From Halobacteriovoraceae bacterium (lineage in GTDB: Bacteria > Bdellovibrionota > Bacteriovoracia > Bacteriovoracales > Bacteriovoracaceae), in contig JABJPQ010000062.1 of NCBI GenBank assembly GCA_018663815.1, positions 1 to 7,226 on the forward strand: a stretch of 7,226 nucleotides of DNA, given 5' to 3'. Made by a program: the position numbers and the translations under genes. Within the stretch, counting starts at the first letter, position 1. Each line of letters begins with the position of its first letter. Under the pieces are notes generated by a model, which searched no databases, was not told where the DNA came from, and was given only the letters and a program-made list of their open reading frames with translations. Of the stretch, positions 1 to 5,368 are shown one piece after another.

Positions 1-1120
1 CTACTGGTAGCTTTTGTTTTCTAACATATTCAAGGGTTAATGGGTCGTTAATAAGAGATACACCATGGCCAATTCTTTCTGAACCTAGAAGAACAGCATC
101 TCGGACATTTTTAATCTGCCCCATCTCCCCAGCGTGCATTGTTAAACCAAAGCTATCATTTTTGAATCTTTTTTTTGCATTAGAAATTGCAACGTAAAAT
201 TCCTGAGTATGCTCCATAGCGGGAGTATATGTTTCATCTCCAACAATATTAATACCAACAATAGCAGTTGATTTATTTTGAGTGAAACTCTTAATGATTT
301 TTTTAGCTAAACTAGAATTAACTCCTCCTCGATAGTAAGATATTTGCCACCGAGGTATTACACCCGTCTCCTTCTCTAACGAAATTGCCATCTGATCTAG
401 ACGTGATAAAGACTTTTTATCCAGTGGAAATCCTTTTATAAACTCAACATAACGAATTCCTTGTTTTTTTGCATCCAATAAATAGCTTTTGTAAGCCTCA
501 TAAGCCATTGGAGAGAAGGTTCCTCCATCAACAAGTTTTTTTGTGATAGGAAATATCTGTGCAAATTCACTAAAAGTTACGACATCTCTTGGAAGGCAGA
601 ACTGTGCCTGAGCAATACTCTGGTCATTTTGGGACATATTGTTATAGCTTTTATTGCCTTTGAAACTAAAGCGAGAATCTTGGTAACTTTGAAATGAAAA
701 GTCTTTTAGGCGAAGTAATCTCTTAACTGTTTCATGTGTAATTGCTCCATTTGGATGAACATGAAGATTTCCACCTTTAGGAAATTGTTTACATAGCTGC
801 TGTATTTTATGAGGAATTTTTCTAAGATTATCAAAGTTAATCAAGGAGTTCTTTTGTGCTTTTTTCTTTGCTTTGAGTATTATTTCATTGTGTTTTTTGT
901 AAAGATTTCGTTGATTTTCGGGGGTTAATCCATTGCCTATAATATTATCGATCTCAATCGAGGAGACATGTTTTTTTTTAATTAATATTTGTTCTTGAAG
1001 GTATTGTTTTGTTGATTCATACCGAGCAAATTGGTTAGCTAGGTCCGACTCAAGGGAAGGAAAAGCAAAAGAATTGCTAGAAATAATTAGTGTGCTGAGT
1101 GCAGAGTAAAAAAGATTCAT
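1..1120 (-). CDS. Adenosine deaminase family protein, exported (ADGF/ADA-like), 3' end missing
   Basis: 373 codons are visible and the gene runs off the left edge. Members of this metal-dependent amidohydrolase family hydrolyse adenosine (or a related 6-aminopurine nucleoside) to inosine and ammonia. Seen in the sequence: the metal-binding HxH in NLHVHPNGAI (H120, H122), preceded by FPKGG as in the extracellular ADGF/ADA2 branch; VGINIVGDE (288-296); the catalytic HAGE (329-332); and ERIGHG (348-353), which carries the next conserved His. The final Asp-Asp metal and substrate motif would lie beyond the window. Residues 1-19, ending SFA, look like a short signal peptide, although the n-region has no Lys or Arg, so export is likely rather than certain. 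The ATG at 1120 is preceded by GGAGGG at nine bases. It lies 3 nt after the stop of the 480-residue exported protein, so the two are probably co-transcribed and coupled. Substrate choice cannot be read from the sequence. Confidence 0.87.
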   Translation of the reverse strand, partial: MNLFYSALSTLIISSNSFAFPSLESDLANQFARYESTKQYLQEQILIKKKHVSSIEIDNIIGNGLTPENQRNLYKKHNEIILKAKKKAQKNSLINFDNLRKIPHKIQQLCKQFPKGGNLHVHPNGAITHETVKRLLRLKDFSFQSYQDSRFSFKGNKSYNNMSQNDQSIAQAQFCLPRDVVTFSEFAQIFPITKKLVDGGTFSPMAYEAYKSYLLDAKKQGIRYVEFIKGFPLDKKSLSRLDQMAISLEKETGVIPRWQISYYRGGVNSSLAKKIIKSFTQNKSTAIVGINIVGDETYTPAMEHTQEFYVAISNAKKRFKNDSFGLTMHAGEMGQIKNVRDAVLLGSERIGHGVSLINDPLTLEYVRKQKLPV

Positions 1121-1123
1121 CAC

Positions 1124-2566
1124 CTACTTCCCTCCAACTTTGATTCCCATGAGCATTGTTGTATCACTTGAGCTTTTAAGAATAATTTGGTCCCCTTTTT
1201 TGGGGGTATATTTACGGGGAGCCTGATTTCTAAAAAAACCTTGAGGAGGTACAGATTGATCAATTAAAAACCACGTGATACTTCCACTTTGATGTTTTAT
1301 TCCCATTGAAAATCTTGCATGTCCAGATGTTCCATACCCTCCATCTGAATTGATATTTTCTATATCATTATGTTGGTCGCCAATGGCAACCTCAATTGTT
1401 TCGACTTCATTAATTTTTCCTAGTGGAATCAAAAGAGAATTGTCTTTAAACCTCCATCCAGATGGAAGATTTGGCTGTTTAAACGAAGAGCGATAACCAA
1501 TAGAGAAAGCTCCTGGGTATTTGCCAACATATTTTTTCTTTATACCAAAGCTTTTTCCCTTGCCTGATTCGCTATCACCAAAAGAGACTCTGGGAGTAAA
1601 CTTCTTTTCAAGTACAATTTTTGATTTTTTAGGGACAAAATTAAGAGTAATAGCATCAACTGTAACAGGATCTTTTCCGGAGCTGGTTACTTTAATGGCA
1701 TCAATTTTTATTAGCTTTTTTGAATGATCACTGAGCCTAGTGCCAGTATGTCCTATATCAGGCCATCTATATAAGTTGTCTATTTCAGGAGTATTACCAA
1801 CTTCTGCATATTTGGCTCCTTTTTTTTGTGATGGATTACCCCAGTATCTCCATCGACTGCCATCTGGGTAGTCTTTGCTGTGAAGGTGAATGGAAGTCAT
1901 CCCAGGAATATTATCATAGTCAGGAGAGTCTTCCTCAGTCGAGCTTCCTCCTTTGTTATAAGAAGGCTCTTGCCTATGTCCTAGAGAAACCATTTCGATA
2001 GGATAGTCTTGCAGCTCAGAGGGTACCGAAAGGTAGAAGCACTCATTGGGTTTAAGTATTTTATTCATCTTAAATGTAATACTATTTTTTGTTTTTGTAT
2101 CATGATAATTTGGTGTTTTAATTATTTTACATCGATCTCCAGGATCATTTACAATAATATCATTTATTGTGGTTACTTTTAATACTCGTTGTAGGATTTT
2201 TTTTAATTCATTGATTGCTTGTTCTCCTGGTAGTTGTATGACTTTGTCGAGGCAACATGTTTCTTTGTCTTTAATAATTTTACAGTGAATATTGATTGAT
2301 TTTTTTAAGGCTTCACATCTATTTAATAGATACGTTGAGTTCTGTAGGTAGGATAGATTGTTAGGAACAACAACAATTTCATGAGGTGAAATATTTTCGA
2401 TAATTGTTAAGTATTTATTTTTGTAAAAAAAACGTTGAAAGCTTTGTGTATTTTTAGTTTTACTGTAAATAACCATCCCAACATTATTGGTACTTGCGTA
2501 TACAAACCTTGTTGTTAAAAAAAAGATAAGTAGTAAAATTGTATGGGAAAAAACATTCTTAAGCAC
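1124..2566 (-). CDS. Exported protein of unknown function, 480 residues, Cys-containing N-terminal part
   Basis: I do not recognise this family. The start is GTG at 2566, supported by GGAGGG eight bases upstream; the nearby ATGs are out of frame or lack such a site. Residues 1-24 form a clear signal peptide: MLKN, a hydrophobic core, then VYA before STNN. No lipobox or later membrane segment is evident. All six cysteines (84, 95, 104, 105, 146, 176) lie in the first 176 residues, which would suit disulfides in the periplasm or outside the cell. Residues 200-220 are an acidic, Ser/Gly-rich linker. The region from about 225 to 310 is rich in Trp and Tyr (DGSRWRYWGNP). The C-terminal part, about 350-480, is beta-rich, with VETIEVAIGD, SDGGYGTSGHARFSMGI and a closing MLMGIKVGGK. 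The two halves may share a fold (IDAIKV against VETIEV), but this is only suggestive. It is followed 3 nt later by the adenosine deaminase gene, so the proteins may act together outside the cytoplasm. Confidence 0.8.
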   Translation of the reverse strand: MLKNVFSHTILLLIFFLTTRFVYASTNNVGMVIYSKTKNTQSFQRFFYKNKYLTIIENISPHEIVVVPNNLSYLQNSTYLLNRCEALKKSINIHCKIIKDKETCCLDKVIQLPGEQAINELKKILQRVLKVTTINDIIVNDPGDRCKIIKTPNYHDTKTKNSITFKMNKILKPNECFYLSVPSELQDYPIEMVSLGHRQEPSYNKGGSSTEEDSPDYDNIPGMTSIHLHSKDYPDGSRWRYWGNPSQKKGAKYAEVGNTPEIDNLYRWPDIGHTGTRLSDHSKKLIKIDAIKVTSSGKDPVTVDAITLNFVPKKSKIVLEKKFTPRVSFGDSESGKGKSFGIKKKYVGKYPGAFSIGYRSSFKQPNLPSGWRFKDNSLLIPLGKINEVETIEVAIGDQHNDIENINSDGGYGTSGHARFSMGIKHQSGSITWFLIDQSVPPQGFFRNQAPRKYTPKKGDQIILKSSSDTTMLMGIKVGGK

Positions 2567-2574
2567 TTAGTGTA

Positions 2575-2580
2575 CCCTCC
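2575..2580 (-). promoter_or_regulatory. Strong ribosome binding site deciding the GTG start at 2566
   Basis: Read on the minus strand, GGAGGG is followed by TACACTAA and then GTG. An overlapping ATG two bases upstream of the GGAGGG opens only a seven-codon frame, so the GTG is the credible initiator of the 480-residue exported protein. Confidence 0.7.
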
Positions 2581-2649
2581 ATTATGTAATTTCTTATCGT
2601 CTTTTGATTTTAAATCTTAATTGAAAGTGAAATGCTCAATTACAGATGG

Positions 2650-3105
2650 TTAATTATGATAAGGGTGCCCATCCCGAATACTCATAGCTCGATAAAATTG
2701 TTCTACAAATAATACTCGAGCGATTTTATGGGGAAAGGTTAACTTGGATAAAGAAAGCTTCGCACTTGCTTTAGCTAAGAGCTTATCTCCATGACCTTCA
2801 GCCCCAGCAATGACAAAAATAATATATTGATGAGTTTCAATTTTTTCATACAACCATTTGGAAAAAGCCGGACTTGCGTACTCAATTCCAAACTCAGTTA
2901 AAGCAACGACGAAAGCATTATTATCTTTGGTAATATCTTGAATTTTTTTAAAGACAACATCAGCTTCTTGATCTTTATTTTCAGCTCTTGCTTTAACTTC
3001 ATGAATGATGAGTTGAGGATTTTTAATTCGCTTTAGATAACTTTCTTCGACAGTTGTGAGGTTCTTATCTTTAAGTTTTCCAACAACAATGAGATGAGCC
3101 TGCAT
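2650..3105 (-). CDS. rlmH: 23S rRNA pseudouridine-1915 N3-methyltransferase RlmH
   Basis: This SPOUT-class (knotted) methyltransferase uses S-adenosylmethionine to methylate N3 of pseudouridine 1915 in helix 69 of 23S rRNA, on assembled 70S ribosomes. At 151 residues it is close to the usual size of about 155. The family hallmarks are in order: MQAHLIVVGKLKD at the N-terminus, the cofactor-loop motif FVIAGAEGHG (97-106), LSLSKLTFPHKIARVL (117-132), EQFYRA (135-140) and the terminal PYHN (148-151). The first Gly usual in the cofactor loop (IGG) is Ala100 here, a mild variant. The ATG lies 2 nt beyond the rsfS stop with no good Shine-Dalgarno sequence just before it, so translation probably depends on coupling to rsfS. 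It is the last gene of the conserved block; no convincing terminator follows in the 83-nt gap. Confidence 0.96.
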   Translation of the reverse strand: MQAHLIVVGKLKDKNLTTVEESYLKRIKNPQLIIHEVKARAENKDQEADVVFKKIQDITKDNNAFVVALTEFGIEYASPAFSKWLYEKIETHQYIIFVIAGAEGHGDKLLAKASAKLSLSKLTFPHKIARVLFVEQFYRAMSIRDGHPYHN

Positions 3106-3107
3106 AC

Positions 3108-3566
3108 TTAGAAATAGTCACGTGTACTTGGCTCAGATTTCTTGATCTCTTCAGCTTGTGAAAAATAATATTCTTGTGGAATAGGTAACTGACTTTGATC
3201 ATGCCATAAACTATCAAGGTCAAAAACGTCTCGCGTGAGCTCTTGGAAAATATGAATAATGATATCTCCAAGATCTAATAAAATCCATTCAGCATTACCC
3301 ATTCCCTCTAAGGAGAGTAACTCAAGATTATGCTCTTTTAAACTAACAACTATTTCATCAACCATCGCTTTGGCTTGAATCTCATTCTCCGCTGAGGCAA
3401 TAATATTATAATCACATAAAGAACTTGTTTCTTTCGCATCGTAAACTTTGATATTAATACCCTTAAAGTTTGCAATGATCCAGGCTGAGGCTAGCGCCAT
3501 ATTCTCAGGATAATTATTCGCAGTTACTATTTTTGCGATTTCTTTTTGAATATACGGATTATTCAT
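3108..3566 (-). CDS. rsfS: Ribosomal silencing factor RsfS (Iojap/YbeB family)
   Basis: RsfS binds ribosomal protein L14 on the free 50S subunit and blocks joining with 30S, lowering translation when nutrients are short. The protein has 152 residues. The conserved core spans about 25-125: CDYNIIASA (51-59), the EG dipeptide (87-88), W94, the signature LLDLGDIIIHIF (96-107), Arg112 and DLDSLW (116-121). There is a short N-terminal lead of about 20 residues and a polar C-terminal tail (LPIPQEYYF onward) that looks unstructured. The ATG at 3566 overlaps the end of obgE by 8 nt (ATGAATAA), and AAGAGG six bases upstream lies inside obgE. This gene order without nadD makes a ribosome-assembly cassette with obgE and rlmH. 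Confidence 0.95.
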   Translation of the reverse strand: MNNPYIQKEIAKIVTANNYPENMALASAWIIANFKGINIKVYDAKETSSLCDYNIIASAENEIQAKAMVDEIVVSLKEHNLELLSLEGMGNAEWILLDLGDIIIHIFQELTRDVFDLDSLWHDQSQLPIPQEYYFSQAEEIKKSEPSTRDYF

Positions 3567-4593
3567 TTTCTGCCTCTTTGTGGTTTTCTTTAGTCTTTAG
3601 CATGAGTCGTTTTAAAAGATCAAGGTTAAGCCCCGAAACACTGGAAATCGGTAAAACTTTCTTATCTGTGTGTCGTTCCATCTCGGTTTGAAATTTTTCA
3701 ATCTCTTCCTCAGTCATGGCATCTATCTTAGTCAGACAAACAATCTCGACCTTTTGAGCAATTGCTTCTTTGTATTTTAATAACTCAGCTCGAACAGTGG
3801 CATACATCTCAATGGCTTCATAGGGTTCTAATAGCATAGAGCAGTCAATGAGATGCACGAGAGCGGTTGTGCGTTCAATATGTTTTAAGAATTTAATTCC
3901 TAAGCCTTTACCCTCAGCTGCATCTTCAATTAAGCCTGGAATATCAGCCACAACGATAGAATTTTCCTCATCTACCTTAACGACACCTAGATTTGGTTCT
4001 AAAGTCGTAAAGGGATAATCAGCAATTTTAGGTCTCGCAGCAGAGATACTTGATATAAGGGTGGATTTACCAGCGTTAGGAAGACCTACGAGAGCAATAT
4101 CGGCAATTAACTTAAGCTCTAGTCTAAGATCAATTGAAACACCAGCTTCACCATCTTGGGCAATTCGTGGAGCTTGATTGGTAGAGGTCTTAAAATACAT
4201 ATTTCCTAAGCCACCCCGGCCACCTTTGGCCATGAGTTCACATTGCTCATGTAATGTAATATCTTGCAGTAGGTTGCCAGTTGTGTTGTCAAAGACAAGT
4301 GTTCCAACAGGAACGTGGATGATTAAATCTTCACCGGCGTGTCCATCCATTTGTTGACCGCTACCATTTTCACCGTTTTCAGCAGGATAGAATTTCTTCC
4401 CCCGAAAATTGACGAGGGTATTAATATTTTCATCACCTTGGATAAAAACGTTTCCACCACTTCCGCCATGTCCACCAGCTGGTCCACCATAAGGGACGTG
4501 CTTCTCACGACGAAAAGCGACTTTACCACTTCCACCTTTACCAGATTCTATTTGAATTTTAACTTCATCTATAAACTTCACATTACCGTCCAT
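3559..4593 (-). CDS. obgE: Obg-family GTPase ObgE/CgtA, 50S ribosome assembly
   Basis: Obg is an essential GTPase that binds the 50S subunit late in assembly and links ribosome production to the stringent response. Residues 5 to about 160 are the glycine-rich Obg fold (GKGGSGKVAFRREK, PYGGPAGGHGGSGG, KGGRGGLGN). The G domain follows: G1 GLPNAGKS (170-177), the switch-I TT (196-197), G3 DIPGLIE (217-223), G4 as TKID (288-291) instead of the usual NKxD, and G5 SSVSG (317-321). The variable C-terminal domain of long Obg proteins is lacking; the chain ends in a short acidic tail (HKEAENE). The start is uncertain. The ATG at 4593 abuts the T-tract of a terminator and has no Shine-Dalgarno sequence, whereas GTG at 4581 (codon 5) gives the family-typical N-terminus MKFIDE and has GGACGG four bases before it. 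The stop overlaps rsfS by 8 nt. Confidence 0.96.
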   Translation of the reverse strand: MDGNVKFIDEVKIQIESGKGGSGKVAFRREKHVPYGGPAGGHGGSGGNVFIQGDENINTLVNFRGKKFYPAENGENGSGQQMDGHAGEDLIIHVPVGTLVFDNTTGNLLQDITLHEQCELMAKGGRGGLGNMYFKTSTNQAPRIAQDGEAGVSIDLRLELKLIADIALVGLPNAGKSTLISSISAARPKIADYPFTTLEPNLGVVKVDEENSIVVADIPGLIEDAAEGKGLGIKFLKHIERTTALVHLIDCSMLLEPYEAIEMYATVRAELLKYKEAIAQKVEIVCLTKIDAMTEEEIEKFQTEMERHTDKKVLPISSVSGLNLDLLKRLMLKTKENHKEAENE

Positions 4594-4620
4594 AAAAAAA
4601 GGAGTTATTGCTAACTCCTT
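4594..4620 (-). terminator. Intrinsic terminator between rpmA and obgE
   Basis: On the minus strand AAGGAGTTA pairs perfectly with TAACTCCTT through nine base pairs, closing a GCAA tetraloop of the GNRA type. The 3' arm runs into an unbroken T-tract of seven, counting its own final two. It lies 40 nt past the rpmA stop and its last T touches the ATG at 4593. It should stop most rplU-rpmA transcripts. Read on the plus strand the hairpin lacks a continuous T-run, so it is directional. Confidence 0.85.
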
Positions 4621-4626
4621 ATTATA
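4621..4626 (-). promoter_or_regulatory. obgE: Perfect -10 hexamer, possible obgE promoter
   Basis: TATAAT on the minus strand directly precedes the terminator hairpin. Standard spacing would place the start of transcription near 4612-4615, inside the 5' arm of that hairpin. The -35 region is poor, but a T6-A8 tract at 4647-4660 sits at about -46 to -33 and could act like an UP element. In DNA this AT-rich a chance hexamer is possible. Confidence 0.4.
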
Positions 4627-4660
4627 TTCTAAAAATTAATCCTAAATTTTTTTTAAAAAA

Positions 4661-4915
4661 CTAAGCTGAAATAACAGAAACAGTTTTCATTTTTTTATTG
4701 TAATGGCCAAATTGAACTTTTCCATCAGCAACTGCAAAAAGAGTAAAATCTTTACCCATTTTTACGCCTTGACCTGCATGAAACTTAGTTCCTTTTTGAC
4801 GAACAATTATGTTTCCAACTCCAACAACTTCACCACCGAATTTCTTAACTCCTCTCATCTTTGGATTAGAGTCACGACCGTTACTAGTACTACCACCTGA
4901 TTTCTTATGAGCCAT
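4661..4915 (-). CDS. rpmA: 50S ribosomal protein L27
   Basis: L27 is a large-subunit protein whose N-terminal tail reaches toward the peptidyl-transferase centre and helps place the tRNA ends. The 84-residue length and the sequence are typical: [16 protein letters not shown] at the start, then VKKFGGE (23-29), [15 protein letters not shown] (34-48), and [14 protein letters not shown] (56-69). The mature Ala-His-Lys-Lys tail follows Met1 directly, so there is no cleavable leader of the kind seen in Firmicutes. The ATG at 4915 has AGGAG at a good distance. It follows rplU by 25 nt, the normal operon partner, and is followed by the terminator before obgE. Confidence 0.98.
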   Translation of the reverse strand: MAHKKSGGSTSNGRDSNPKMRGVKKFGGEVVGVGNIIVRQKGTKFHAGQGVKMGKDFTLFAVADGKVQFGHYNKKMKTVSVISA

Positions 4916-4940
4916 TATATTTCTCCTAAATTAATTTTAA

Positions 4941-5246
4941 TTAAGCTTTAATACCTGTGATTTTTAAAGCTGTGTAATATTGTCTATGTCCATTTTTCTT
5001 TCTGTAAGTTCCTGGACTTCTTTTCATAATAATAATTTTTCTTGAACGAGCTTGTCTAATAACTTCAGCAGTTACTTTAGCACCTTCAACAAGAGGAGTT
5101 CCAACTTTTGGAGTATCTCCACTAACAAAAAGAACTCTATCCAGTTCAACTTTTGTTCCAACTTCGTCGTCCATTCTTTGAACGTCAACGATATCACCTT
5201 CTTTAACTTTGTATTGATGACCTTTGATTTCTACTACACCGTACAT
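4941..5246 (-). CDS. rplU: 50S ribosomal protein L21
   Basis: L21 binds 23S rRNA and is an early assembly component of the 50S subunit. The 101-residue length is normal. MYGVVEIKGHQYKVKEGD (1-18) and the C-terminal signature IIIMKRSPGTYRKKNGHRQ (71-89) followed by YYTALKITGI (90-99) identify it. The ATG at 5246 is preceded by AAGGAG at six to seven bases. It is the first gene of the rplU-rpmA unit, with its own promoter and a structured leader ending 5 nt before the Shine-Dalgarno sequence, suggesting control of translation by structure. Confidence 0.98.
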   Translation of the reverse strand: MYGVVEIKGHQYKVKEGDIVDVQRMDDEVGTKVELDRVLFVSGDTPKVGTPLVEGAKVTAEVIRQARSRKIIIMKRSPGTYRKKNGHRQYYTALKITGIKA

Positions 5247-5263
5247 TTTTTTCTCCTTAAAAG

Positions 5264-5308
5264 TCTAGCTAGGAGAGACAATTGTCTACTTACTCCCTAG
5301 ATACTAGA
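5264..5308 (-). promoter_or_regulatory. Structured 5' leader hairpin of rplU
   Basis: In the minus-strand transcript TCTAG pairs with a distal CTAGA. Then, after a three-base bulge (TAT), CTAGG pairs with CCTAG, continued by AG/CT across a one-base bulge. Inside lies the perfect 12-base palindrome AGACAATTGTCT (5276-5287), which can form a small inner hairpin. The structure ends 5 nt before the Shine-Dalgarno sequence (5253-5258). Leaders that let a ribosomal protein control its own operon are known, including one for L21 in Firmicutes. Whether this one is related or independent cannot be judged by eye. A run of only four T after the stem argues against a terminator. Confidence 0.55.
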
Positions 5309-5327
5309 TTACAATAATGAACTCTAA

Positions 5328-5356
5328 CTTTTATGGCCTAGAGGGTTAACTGTCAA
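5328..5356 (-). promoter_or_regulatory. Sigma70-like promoter of rplU-rpmA
   Basis: The consensus -35 box TTGACA (5356-5351) is separated by 17 bp from TAAAAG (5333-5328), a four-of-six match to the -10 consensus. The predicted start near 5320 gives a leader of about 75 nt. The -35 box lies only 12 nt after the stop of the barrel gene. A perfect TATAAT at 5366-5361 lacks a -35 match and seems the weaker candidate. Confidence 0.6.
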
Positions 5357-5368
5357 TGAAATTATAGT

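Noticed and set aside
1521..1727. Open frame on the plus strand inside the exported-protein gene
   Set aside because: It lies fully within a better-supported minus-strand gene and shows low-complexity Phe/Ser-rich translation typical of antisense frames.
2581..2586. CATAAT as the -10 box for the exported-protein pair
   Set aside because: Transcription would start inside the GGAGGG ribosome site of the GTG start, and no matching -35 box exists. No convincing promoter was found in the 83-nt gap.
2618..2642. TAATTGA/TCAATTA hairpin after rlmH, as a terminator
   Set aside because: Only seven AT-rich pairs, an 11-base loop and no T-tract following on the minus strand. Too weak to call, so rlmH and the two exported-protein genes may or may not be separated.
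3071..3271. Minus-strand alternative frames inside rsfS/rlmH, obgE (4323-4535) and the barrel gene (5362-5655)
   Set aside because: They overlap strongly identified genes in another frame and their translations resemble no protein family.
4339..4614. Plus-strand frames opposite obgE, rpmA (4703-4900) and rplU (5052-5300)
   Set aside because: All are antisense to highly conserved genes, have no ribosome site or recognisable motif, and read as complement artefacts.
5361..5366. TATAAT just after the barrel gene stop as the main rplU promoter
   Set aside because: No -35 match at 16-18 bp; the TTGACA-based promoter slightly downstream is a better fit.
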